This document shows positions 34,758-44,046 of a stretch of 64,000 nucleotides of DNA, in pieces. The stretch's first letter is position 1; every line of letters begins with the position of its first letter. Origin of the DNA: Fragilaria crotonensis (Eukaryota > Bacillariophyta > Fragilariophyceae > Fragilariales > Fragilariaceae); assembly GCA_022925895.1 (NCBI GenBank), contig JAKSYS010000026.1, positions 124,001 through 188,000 on the forward strand, written 5' to 3'. Position numbers and translations under genes: made by a program. Below the pieces are notes generated by a model that did no database searches, had not been told where the DNA came from, and was given only the letters and a program-made list of their open reading frames with translations.

Positions 34758-36452
34758 CTACTTGCAAGTCTTCTTCTTTTTTCCTTGGCAGGTACCACTG
34801 CAGCAGTTTAAGGTAACCGCACATGCTCGACCTTTTGCAGTACAGCAGCCCTTTGACAAGTAGTCGGAGGCCGCCTTGGCTTGGACGAGGCCGTAACCAT
34901 AGGTGTCGTCCCTCCCTTCGGTACCCAGGTCCATCGCAGTGACGAAAAGGGCGTTAACGATGTTCTGCTTGGTGCAGGCAGGGTAGCGGCTCCAGACTAG
35001 AGCCGCCACACCCGACACGTGTGACGTCGCCATGCCAGTGCCATCATAATAATCATAATTGGTCGCGACAACAGAAAGAGTGGCTGATGTGCCCGCCATA
35101 TTGACCAGTGCTGCGCCATCGGTGCCGGATATGCCGACAGCAGGTATGACTCCTGTGGGGGAGGCACTAAGGGAGCCTAAAAATAGTCCAGGTTCCTTGT
35201 TGTAGATGATGACACCAAGCCCCCCCCAACTCTCGCATTCCTGGACTTTCTCAGGGAAGCCGATACTTCCACGCTTGATGACGCAAACTTTGCCGGAAGC
35301 ACCTTCACAGTCTCCTGGGCTGCCTAGTCCATCGATTTGACCGCATATGAATAGGGGACCGGTTGCGGTATTGGTCGCAGAGGCCTCCATTGCCCTGACT
35401 TCGTAGCTCATCCCGGCAACGACCAAAGATCCTGCCCTCCCCTTGCCCATATGCCAGGTCGACAGGACATCGACACCCGGAGCCGCCAAATCCACCTGAT
35501 CGTTCTGCTGGGAGAAGGATGCGATGGTCTTGCTTGAGTCAATGGCGGCAACGGAAACGACTGAGCTGTACGAAGCGGGATACAAGTAGGAGGTGTCTCC
35601 GTCATCCCCGGCGGTAGCAATGGAGAGCACGCCCGCCTTGCTTGCACTATTGAAGGCTTTTAATTCAGTCTTGCTTGGATCGGCACTCCAATAATGAATG
35701 TTAACGATTTTGGCACCAGCAGATCTGCAAGTGTTCAGAGCGGCAACGAGGGTGGACGAGTACGCCCACAAACCATCATCATCAAACACCCGCACGATAT
35801 GGAGCTTAACGCCAGGACTAACGCCGACGACGCCCATATCATTATTACCGATAGCAGCGATCGTCCCAGCGACATGCGTGCCAAGGCCAGTTCCATCTTG
35901 GGACCAGGGACCTGCTCCGACATCAGACGCGCCGTTGACACCACTTGAGGGAAGGTCTTCGTGGCCCAAGGTGTAGCCAGAGTCTATCATGCAAACTTTG
36001 ATAGGGGACGTGGTATTGAAGGATACCTTGTCAGCTTGGACCATCCCAATGCCGTATGGTTTGACCTCGGCGAGCCTCCTATGGTTTGGCGACGATGGGA
36101 CAGAGTTAGTACCGCCACCGCGAAGGCCGATGAAATGGCGCTTGTAGTCTTGCTCTACATATGCGATGTTCGGGTCAAGTTTGAGCGCCTCGACTTTGCT
36201 CGGGTTCATGGTTGTTGCGACTGCCTTGTAGTTGGGGAAGTTGTGGCGGACGGCTTTGGCGTGGGACCTAGCCGTGTCAAGTCCCATTTCGTTATGGTAC
36301 CCTATGATGTACTTGTCCTGTTCAACTTCATCGGCAGCGTCAAATATGCCGACGCCGTCGTGGACGGGCTGCACCGGCTGACCATTGGCGGGTACGAGTG
36401 TCTTGAGCCCCAAGTGGGCGAACAGGAGCAACGATGCAAATGCTAGCTTCAT
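34758..36452 (-). CDS. Secreted subtilisin-like (S8) protein with altered catalytic residues, PA domain and Cys-rich tail
   Basis: An intact 564-residue frame. Residues 1-24 are a signal peptide (M-K-L-A-F-A-S-L-L-L-F-A). Residues about 45-105 are an I9 propeptide ending I-A-Y-V-E-Q-D. The peptidase domain keeps the catalytic Asp (M-I-D-S-G-Y). The catalytic His of H-G-T-H-V-A-G is Leu (G-L-G-T-H-V-A-G, CTT near 35882), the oxyanion Asn of A-A-G-N is Asp (T-A-G-D, near 35610), and the nucleophile Ser of G-T-S-M-A is Gly (G-T-G-M-A, near 35045). A PA domain is inserted before the Ser region. The last 30 residues are C-C...C...N-C-C-S-G-T-C...C, a cystine-knot-like spacing. Read as it stands, it is a secreted pseudoprotease that might bind peptides or act as a decoy or inhibitor. 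Codon-level changes are substitutions, not frameshifts. Confidence 0.92.
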   Translation of the reverse strand: MKLAFASLLLFAHLGLKTLVPANGQPVQPVHDGVGIFDAADEVEQDKYIIGYHNEMGLDTARSHAKAVRHNFPNYKAVATTMNPSKVEALKLDPNIAYVEQDYKRHFIGLRGGGTNSVPSSPNHRRLAEVKPYGIGMVQADKVSFNTTSPIKVCMIDSGYTLGHEDLPSSGVNGASDVGAGPWSQDGTGLGTHVAGTIAAIGNNDMGVVGVSPGVKLHIVRVFDDDGLWAYSSTLVAALNTCRSAGAKIVNIHYWSADPSKTELKAFNSASKAGVLSIATAGDDGDTSYLYPASYSSVVSVAAIDSSKTIASFSQQNDQVDLAAPGVDVLSTWHMGKGRAGSLVVAGMSYEVRAMEASATNTATGPLFICGQIDGLGSPGDCEGASGKVCVIKRGSIGFPEKVQECESWGGLGVIIYNKEPGLFLGSLSASPTGVIPAVGISGTDGAALVNMAGTSATLSVVATNYDYYDGTGMATSHVSGVAALVWSRYPACTKQNIVNALFVTAMDLGTEGRDDTYGYGLVQAKAASDYLSKGCCTAKGRACAVTLNCCSGTCQGKKKKTCK

Positions 36453-38471
36453 CTTGTCCTCACTTAACGCTCAGTAAAGCAAACAACCCAAGCAACAACT
36501 ACTTCAGATTATTGATGTCAGATTGTGACTTCTCGGTGTCAACATGTATCAGAAAGGGATTACAAGTGGTACTGTATTTAAGATATTATATTTACTGATA
36601 CGTACGAAGCGAATTGACATAGGTGCGTTCCTACTATGGCTGGGTTCATATTTTAGGTACACTAGGTAGCTTAACGTAGGCCTAGTATTATGATTTTTGG
36701 TGCTGACCGAGAAAAGTATACGAAGTCTACGGTACTTGTACAGCTGTGTACTGAACTGCTGATGCCCAGATGACCCACAAACCCAAAGGTAGCCATGGCG
36801 AATCAACGCACAAGAAAATGGAAATGGCGTTCGAGTGTTTCAGAACCTGCAATGCGAGCGCCAGCGTGACAAGATCTGCACCACAAAGCAGCCATGCTGG
36901 TAGATACAATGACAAGATTCGTGAGCAGCCAACAACAAAAATGAGCCCACGATCGAAATCCAAGAGTGTTCGTTATCTCCTTTAATCAAAGCCCCTTCTC
37001 CTCCGCCATGCTCTTGATCCTCCTCCGGCTTGTTGGATAAAGAGAAGGCCATGGAAATTATATGCCCCAAGCGAAATCCAACCTTTTGAAAGAAAGCAGC
37101 GTCGTGATTATACTATGTGGCGGGCAATGGTGGGCATGTAGTACCGCTTGTGACTGACAACTGCGCTCGAATTGCATCCGAGGAGACGTGTGGCAGTATC
37201 AAATTATTTCAAAGTTCGTAACAGGCGGGCAGAGGTAGGCGCTGGGATAGGAGGGCTTGCGCTTCGGATCAAGAACAATTGATTTGAAGTTGTTGACAAG
37301 AATCAGGTCCGTACTGCTGGGCAGCAGTGTTGAGAAGTTTGCTTGAATCTTATGATCTCGTCATCAACATATCCTGGTGGATCCTGATAACATATCAATA
37401 ACTGCTGCCCAAGTCCGGATATTTGAATTGCTCTTGGCGAACATCCGCCAATGCTGTCTCTTCCAATTCATGAGCGAACTTGATAATCGGCAACTTCTGG
37501 ATTCCAGGTTTCATGTTGATAAAACTCGCGAAACTCGCGGACCAGCCACCGCCAAGTTTGGGTGACTATGAAGGGATCCCAGTGTTTAGAGGCAGGTTCC
37601 CCCATGCGCGTCAAGAACTCGAGTCCTGCAAGATGTTGGGTACGTTGTAATTTGGCTGTGACAACAGGCTACCACAAGAGGCCGTGACAAATTGATCCAG
37701 CAGCCAGGGACGGAACCGAGATCGCAAACCAGCGATGTCAACATGGTTGCCAGTTCTCAAATTGGCAATATTGCAACAGTCCTCTTCATCAGATAATGTT
37801 TCTGGAATCACCAGAGAAGTTGTAGTAGATGCTCAGCATAGACCGCCTATTTCTGGCACGTTATCAGTAGAAATGTGATTATTGGCCGTGAATCTTTCAA
37901 AACAGCGTTTTCTGTGGAGCTTCCACGTGATTTCACTCATGATGAGGAAGGAGATGATGTTTATGCAAGAAGCTCCACGGAATATCAAGGATTGGTTGAG
38001 ATGTGCACCATCATGGTCCATGGACTCAGAAGCAAGTGATTCGGCGTGTTAATCTATTTTCAATTTTCGCCGTCTAAAAAAATAGTGGTACTAGTACGTA
38101 GAGCTCTACCTCGAGAATCTTCCTGGTGCATCCAGCCATAAGTTGAAATCAAGCTCAATTTTTTGAATTTTTTGAAAATCGTATCATGCGATAATCTTAG
38201 CTAAAATACATGTGTGTCGCCATTCTTACCAAAATTTTTGATTTTATCGGTATCATATGGTTTCACAAGATACCGTACCTTCGCCGTTGAGCCTTTTGGA
38301 TCCGTTACATGGCAGGTATGGGCAATATCAAAGGTTATTGCAATTTCATCTGCGCGACTCCCTCCAACAACTTCCAGGATCAAAAATTCAAGATCCGCAA
38401 AGATTCTGTCACAAACCCGGAAATGATACCAAAATTCCCAAAAATCTCTTGGTAAGAACGCCCATTACGGA
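36453..38471. other. Subtilase upstream region and 1.9 kb without a recognised gene
   Basis: The first 160 bp (36453-36610) is the subtilase upstream region; it reappears inverted at 39100-39258. The rest carries only short frames without motifs. Confidence 0.55.
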
Positions 38472-38532
38472 ACAAGTTGAAAAATATTTATGATACGCAT
38501 GACGCGAATTGGCTCAACCTGGACCAATTGAT
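38472..38532 (+). repeat. Left arm of a 61-bp inverted repeat around the subtilase fragment
   Basis: Matches the reverse complement of 38960-39020 at about 56 of 61 positions. It contains the word AATATTTATGATACGCATG, which is also related to the subtilase upstream motif. Confidence 0.88.
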
Positions 38533-38815
38533 ACCTATATGGCGACAACGGAAACGACTGAGCTGTGCGAAGCGGGAAACCAGTAGGAGGTGTCTCCACC
38601 ATTCCCGGCGGCAGCAATGGAGAGCACGCCTGCCTTGCTTGCAGTATTGAACGCATTTAATTCAGTCTTGCTTGGATCAGGACATCCCAAACTCATGCTG
38701 ACGATTTTGGCACCAGCAGCTCTGCAAGTGTTCAGAGCGGCAACGAGGGTGGACGAGTACGCCCACAAGCCATCCCCAAACACCCGCACGATGTGGAGCT
38801 TAACGCCAGGACTAA
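38533..38815 (-). pseudogene. Subtilase gene fragment with canonical oxyanion motif
   Basis: About 275 bp aligns with 35545-35820 of the intact subtilase at over 90 percent identity by eye. It covers the strand R-V-F, the helix S-S-T-L-V-A-A-L-N-T-C and the oxyanion region. Here the text is S-M-S-L-G-C-P and A-A-A-G-N-G-G, the canonical forms, where the intact gene has N-I-H-Y-W-S-A and A-T-A-G-D-D-G. The fragment therefore descends from an active-type paralogue. It has no start, no catalytic His or Ser region, and sits between inverted repeats. Confidence 0.85.
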
Positions 38816-38959
38816 GAAATTAGGTTTATGCCACCCTTGGGATACACCCGTCGGCAAGGCAAAGTGAGGCACATGTAAAGGCATTCTCAAGAAACGGGAC
38901 ATGCGTTTCACGACATTCCTTGTATCGCTTTTGGAATTTGGATGGCTTTAAATGTAGGC

Positions 38960-39020
38960 ATCAATTGGTCCAGGTAGAGCACATTCGCGTCATGCGTAAC
39001 ATAAATATTTTTCAACCTGT
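38960..39020 (-). repeat. Right arm of the 61-bp inverted repeat
   Basis: Reverse complement of 38472-38532 with about five mismatches. It is followed by two further degenerate copies of its outer half (39030-39070 and 39120-39155). Confidence 0.88.
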
Positions 39021-39155
39021 ATCGGTAAGTCAATTCGCTTCCTGCGTATCAGTATACATTTTTCAACTTGTGTGCATGTAAGTTTCAGAATTTGGATCAT
39101 CAGGTGGTGCGGTTGATCAAATTTGCTTCATGCATATCAGTATATATCTTTTCTA
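38984..39155 (+). repeat. Degenerate direct repeats of a TTCGC..TGCGTATCA motif
   Basis: The word TTCGCNNCATGCGTATCAGTATA, in variants, occurs near 38984, 39031 and 39119. Inverted copies lie at 38480-38510 and 36590-36620. It appears to be a piece of the subtilase upstream region that has multiplied. Confidence 0.6.
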
Positions 39156-39258
39156 TGCAGTAATCCCTTTCTCCTAAATGTTGACACCAAGAAATCACAA
39201 TCTGACAGCAATAATCTGAAGTAGTTGTTGCTTGGGTTGTTTGCTTTACAAAGTGTTT

Positions 39259-39348
39259 ATTGAGGACAAGATGAAGCTAGCATTTGCATCGTTGCTCCTG
39301 TTCGCCCTCTTGGGGCTCAAGACACTCGTACCCGCCAATGGTCAGCCG
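39259..39348 (+). pseudogene. Duplicated subtilase 5' end (signal peptide only), inverted relative to the intact gene
   Basis: Starting at the ATG near 39271 the text M-K-L-A-F-A-S-L-L-L-F-A, L-L-G-L-K-T-L-V-P-A-N-G-Q-P repeats the subtilase N-terminus almost exactly; upstream similarity extends back to about 39100. After Q-P the homology stops and unrelated sequence follows. The copy lies on the opposite strand to the intact gene, so it is an inverted, truncated duplicate. Any product would be a short secreted peptide. Confidence 0.85.
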
Positions 39349-40640
39349 CTTAATTATTTATGTCTATGTCTCACAAAAAATGAATCACTGACATTTAATC
39401 GGATTTGTCTATGCTTGTCATCATACGCTCATGCAAATACCGATGAGGCAAGGGTATACATCGTACATAAATACGCACTCCGTGCTCATGTTCAATATTG
39501 CAAAATCGTGCACAATTTGCTCAACTAGCGGGTCTCACTCTTTTGTTGTCTAATTCAATTTGTAGTGTCAAGAGTAGTTGAGGACATCAGGATTAGCAAA
39601 AGCTGGAACCAAGAATGCAAAGTGAGGTGCTTGAGCAGCCATGATGGTGATCTTGGAGACCAAGAAATGATGAAGAACTTGACTTGGAAGAAGAGCTTGA
39701 TGAGTGATTGCAGCACTTGGCTTGCAACTGAGTGCTTATCAAGGATATGCAAAATTTGAGTTTGATTGATCAAAACTCAGCTTGATTGATCAAGACTTGA
39801 AGAACTTGGCTTATACTTGGTGGCTGCAGAGAAAGCGTAAAGTTTTATTCAAGGCAATGGAGCAACAAATATGGGCTCTGAAATAACGAATCAGTTAAAA
39901 TACTTGGTAGGTTTGTTATATTTTGCAATAGACTACTAATTCTGCAATGAATAAAACAAGCAGGAAAGGAATTTGGAATGACCAAATGAGAGCTCTGAAG
40001 ATCACTTTCCTTGTTCTTTCTGTTCTCTGGTTGTTCCTCGATTGTTCTTTGTTGTTCTTCAGAATCCCTTGAGTAGAATGATTGTTGAACGATACTGAAT
40101 CACAGATGTGTACTATATATTGAAAGATAAAGCATGAAACATGTAGATTTGGTGATGCACCAGTTTGTGTTCTCTTTTGAGGTTGGCTGGCAATTGCGCT
40201 TCTCGTTGATATATCTGCGGAACATTCAACAATGATGCAAACACTCACAAGAATGCAAACGCGACACTCACAAGAATGCAAACGTGACACTCACAAGAAT
40301 GCGATCGCAAAGCATGACTGAATCGTGCAAAAGAGAACAAACTTGAATGCAAGTTGGAAAATTTTTGCTGTATACTCACCCCCTAGCTAGTAAGGTTGCA
40401 TGTGCCTGTTGCCGTATAGGTGACGTGGGTCATGGCTGGTGAGGTAGCGAGTGGTGTCCTGGCGGGTGTCATGGTTGGATGCCTCGGTATACGTGGGGAC
40501 AACGTGGTCAGAGATGTCATGGGCAAGAATCCCAGGTGGGTTTCCATATACCTGCACAGGTGGTCAGCTAAGTAGTAGGTGCGGCGGAGGTGGTCACTCA
40601 TGGTCTAAGGGCTTATCAACTTTTTTCTGGATAAGGTGGG
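39349..40640. other. 1.3 kb without a recognised gene, with small repeats
   Basis: A/T-rich DNA. Small direct repeats occur at 39760-39815 (TTGATTGATCAA twice). No coding motif was found on either strand. Confidence 0.5.
40241..40308 (+). repeat. Tandem repeat, three copies of a 23-bp unit
   Basis: The unit ACACTCACAAGAATGCAAACG occurs three times in a row with small changes; the last copy is diverged. Confidence 0.85.
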
Positions 40641-40670
40641 CAGGTGGTGTCCATACAAAAATATTTCGAT
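40641..40670 (+). repeat. Left arm of an inverted repeat bracketing 40641-42075
   Basis: Positions 40648-40670 (TGTCCATACAAAAATATTTC and three more bases) are perfectly repeated in reverse at 42048-42070. A related copy lies at 41964-41981. This could mark the ends of a 1.4-kb non-autonomous DNA element. Confidence 0.7.
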
Positions 40671-40739
40671 CCAAGTTTCCAAGTGGTCGAACTAATCGAC
40701 TCGTGATTCAACTTCGATTTTTGGTTTAGTGGGACTCAT

Positions 40740-40773
40740 CTTTCGTTAACTTGGACATCCAAGTTAACGAAAG
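40740..40773. repeat. Perfect hairpin, 16-bp arms with 2-base loop
   Basis: CTTTCGTTAACTTGGA, then CA, then the exact reverse complement. It lies just inside the left arm of the 1.4-kb bracket, as subterminal hairpins often do in foldback elements. Confidence 0.85.
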
Positions 40774-40901
40774 AAATTTAGCCAAGTTTGCACATCCAAG
40801 TTTCATAACCTGTTCAACCTGTACTGTCATGGCCACATGTTTTGTACTTGTATCATACCTGACCTCAAACAATGTTTTCGCACGTCTTTCGTACATGCAT
40901 C

Positions 40902-41153
40902 TTAGTATATTCTTGCATGATTTTTGGTGGCATCGGAAGGTTCAGTCACCATGGCACTCTTGTTCTTCTCACACTGATGCATGCAGTGAAGAGGGCCTGG
41001 TTCAACGATGATGAAGGAGGCCTGTCCCTCGACTAGGAAAATCTGAAATGTGCTCCCTAGGAGGGTATTATTGACGCAGCGCCTCTGGTCAGTTTCTCCA
41101 AGAAAGCCGCTTTCAAGTCCAATGATGACGAAGGTCACCTCATCTTTATTCAC
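40902..41153 (-). pseudogene. Possible gene relic, unrecognised
   Basis: A minus-strand frame with protein-like composition: D-E-V-T-F-V-I-I-G-L-E-S-G-F-L-G-E-T-D, then L-V-E-G-Q-A-S-F-I-I-V-E. Just upstream at about 41155-41165 is CGGTAAGTGAA, a good splice-donor word after the open text P-P-E-T-P-L-E-Q-L-L-E-K-E. I do not recognise the family, and it may be chance. Confidence 0.3.
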
Positions 41154-42047
41154 TTACCGTTCCTTCTCCAACAGCTGTTCCAATGGTGTTTCTGGTGGTG
41201 CACTTTTGATGGCATCTCCGAAGGGAGCACATAGGAGGACTATGACAGAAAAATTGGTGGCGCTTGACAACTAGTACATTGCTTAGTTGATGACGGTCAT
41301 GATGTTAAGATGTGCGGACAAATTGTCTCGTATTCTGTGGGACTACTTTGCTCTGTAGTCATTCCTGCAATGTCATTAGCAGACAAACAGAAGACAAAAC
41401 GCAGATTCCGTGGCCTCGTTGTGCGTTGTTGATACCAACACGAGGGCGAAGAAATGGATCAGCAGCAGTCGTGTACCACCAGCAAACTGAGCGTGAGGAA
41501 TATTGGTGTTGTGGTAGCAAGATCTTATAGGCAGAAATCAATTTTCCGGCACTATGATCAACCAGCAATATCTAATCAATATTAATCGTAGTACGATAGC
41601 ATTTGTAGTTCTACTTCTCTCGCCCATGCTACTCCTAGCGCAGGTACTACTAGTGTTCATCATCCGTTTCAATCTGAGAGGAGGAGGACACAGAGTCATA
41701 CAATAGACTCTCCTTTTCCTTCTCTATTGCTAATGGTGATCAATCATTGTTGTGTCTTCGTTTTCGCAAGAAGTTCATCACCATTTACTGAGTATCTGAT
41801 CTTATTGCGTAGCAATCGTGCAAGTGTCGAGGGTAGCAAGTACAAGCGAGTTGCTGCATACTGCATAGTATTACTGGTTCATACTTGTACAGTACCTGTA
41901 CTCACCAACGACTTTCAAGGTGGCAACTTGGGAGTTTCAAACTTCGATACTTCGATGCCCATTTTTTTGTATGGACACCACTCTGACGTGACAAAAATCG
42001 AACCTAAAATTAATTGGTTATGCGCCCTTGGAAACTTTGAAACTTCG

Positions 42048-42075
42048 ATCGAAATATTTTTGTATGGACACAGCC
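42048..42075 (-). repeat. Right arm of the inverted repeat bracketing 40641-42075
   Basis: Positions 42048-42070 are the exact reverse complement of 40648-40670. Confidence 0.7.
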
Positions 42076-42143
42076 TAATTGTTGTGAACGCACTCACGGG
42101 TGACTGCCAGATCGTCTCATGATCGGCTCACGTTACACTGCCA

Positions 42144-42375
42144 TTCACCGCACACACCGAATATCCTGTAATTTGATGTCGTCCCAGCGGATGTTAACGA
42201 CGAGGAATGTGATATTGATTATTAGCCAGATTGCACGGCTGGCACGATGTTGTGTACGAGTTGTTAGAAGGCGAATGCTGCTGTTGCGGCATCTTAGTGT
42301 AGGCAGAAAATAGTGAGGGCCGTTGGCAAACTGCAAAACCAAACATCAGACTTGGTGCTTCCCTCCCTCGTGTAC
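42144..42375. repeat. Dispersed repeat, copy B
   Basis: Same orientation as copy A at 2889-3112, diverged. It ends just before the 22-bp inverted repeat that starts at 42388. Confidence 0.75.
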
Positions 42376-42387
42376 TGGAGGAGAGCC

Positions 42388-42409
42388 CGTCTGTGTCCCC
42401 ATTTCGAGC
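42388..42409 (+). repeat. Left 22-bp inverted repeat arm
   Basis: Exact reverse complement of 50623-50644. Confidence 0.9.
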
Positions 42410-42805
42410 GCATCAAGCCAGCTAATTATTTTTACACTGTACAATTAAATACTATTAAAGTACTATATGGTCTATGTCATACAATTGCCGTTTTTTTACC
42501 GTTTCATTTTTTTGACTATTTGACTTACGGTTGTGAGACGTTATTTAATACATGTGTTACAACTGCCTCAATGGAATCTTGCATGATGTGATATTCAAAA
42601 AAGTTTTGTGACTTGGATCTATCATCCTCTGCTCTTGTTGTCATTTGTTTTTTGGCGCGGGTTCTCTCATCACAAACTGAGAACAAACAAACTAAGCAAC
42701 ACAACGCACACAACAACACATCACGATCAACACAGCACACAACAACAATTGATCGACTGCGGGCAACCATTGTGAAGGAGGGGCACACGAGCTACTTCAC
42801 TACTA

Positions 42806-43174
42806 ATGGATCCATTTGTCCTCAGTTGCATTACTGCTCTTGTTGAGGTGAATAAACAATGGGTCACTGAATTTCTTCCTATAGAAGTTCAGCTTGTTGA
42901 AGGGCAGGTTTGTGAGGACGAAGTTCAGGTTGTTGGTGAGGACAAAGTTCAGGTTGTTGGTGAGGATGAAGTTCAGGTTGGTGACAGTGAAGTTCAGGTT
43001 GGTGACAGTGAAGTTCAAGTTGGCGACGGTGATGAGTCCATCAGGACTGTTAATCTTGCTGACTTCATTGGGACCGGAATGCGTAGCAATCGGGATGACA
43101 ATTGCAAGCACCTTGTCAATATCTGCCTCGTCGCTTTAATTCCAACAGTCCCTCATCCCGAAAAGAGCATGTGA
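42806..43174 (+). CDS. Acidic repeat protein, unrecognised
   Basis: The ATG at 42806 opens a 122-residue frame. After 25 ordinary residues there is a run of short repeats, E-V-Q-V-V-G-E-D / E-V-Q-V-G-D-S (42890-43030), encoded by 18- to 27-bp DNA repeats with the word GAAGTTCAGGTTG. The tail is ordinary. It could be the 5' exon of the following FAR1/MULE-like frame, since the composition is similar and both are on the plus strand. No function can be given. Confidence 0.35.
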   Translation: MDPFVLSCITALVEVNKQWVTEFLPIEVQLVEGQVCEDEVQVVGEDKVQVVGEDEVQVGDSEVQVGDSEVQVGDGDESIRTVNLADFIGTGMRSNRDDNCKHLVNICLVALIPTVPHPEKSM

Positions 43175-43301
43175 TCCCATTTATTGCAGTGGCATGTGCC
43201 CAGGCAGGTTTCAAAGTGGCATCCAAAGGTTGGGAGAAGGCATCGAATAAACTGCATTCTTTTGTCAGCACTCTCGAGCTCATGACGACAAGAAGGATCT
43301 T

Positions 43302-44046
43302 TTGAGGAACAAGATTGATGACAACGACAATGACAATGATAATAACGACAACAACAACGACAACAACATCAACCAGTACAAGTCTTCCGGTCGTTCGTCA
43401 AAACGCATTCGCCCTCAGCAGCAAACAAGGAGTCAATATGTCCATTTGCATTCTCACTATATTGGGAACCAAATGATGGCCTTAACGACAACGTTGCTGG
43501 ACGCTGGTACTTTTGTGCGGATGGGACAGGTGTAAATCCCATGAAGGTCACCAAAAAGGAACCTGCTGATGTCCGATTGTCGTATCACACTGTGCCGCAA
43601 TTGGAACTTGAGTTATCTAGGCAATGCATTTCACTGAATTCAGAGCCTGCAATTGTGCAGGCTCTGATTGTGGAGCGAACTGGCATCTCTCTTTCCTCTG
43701 ACCAGCTGAGGAGGTGTGCTGGCACACGAGGAAATCAGGTCGGTCCTGGTGGCGGTACTGCAGTGGACTTAGGTCAATCACCAGCTGAAAGACTTGTGCA
43801 CTACTTGCGCAATGAGGAAAGCCTTGATTACATTCTTCTTGTACACGACAATACAGCCACCCGGCTTCTCACTATAATCAGGACTGGGAGGAACAGGGGA
43901 TCCAGTTCTGAGCACAATCATTATTGCTCACGTGAGACTGATGCTTCAACTCTTTCCTATGCTGAATCGGTGAGAAAAGCGCTTGGTCTTAGTGGGAATA
44001 CAAAGCTGCTCCTTGGTGCAGCTTGGGCATCAAAACAGCAGCAGCA
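43302..44046 (+). pseudogene. FAR1/MULE-like N-terminal fragment (tentative)
   Basis: The first part is an Asp/Asn-rich low-complexity run (43315-43375). Around 43440-43530 one frame reads C-P-F-A-F-S-L-Y-W and W-Y-F-C-A-D-G-T-G, and the frame opening at 43541 continues with V-T-K-K-E-P-A-D-V-R-L and later E-E-S-L-D-Y-I-L-L-V-H-D. The C-P-F...W-Y-F pattern recalls the WRKY-GCM1/FAR1 zinc module at the start of Mutator-like transposases. The DDE core of such a transposase is not seen. The frame ends at 44050 in a Gln run, where the next gene starts in a different frame. The call rests on a weak pattern. Confidence 0.35.
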
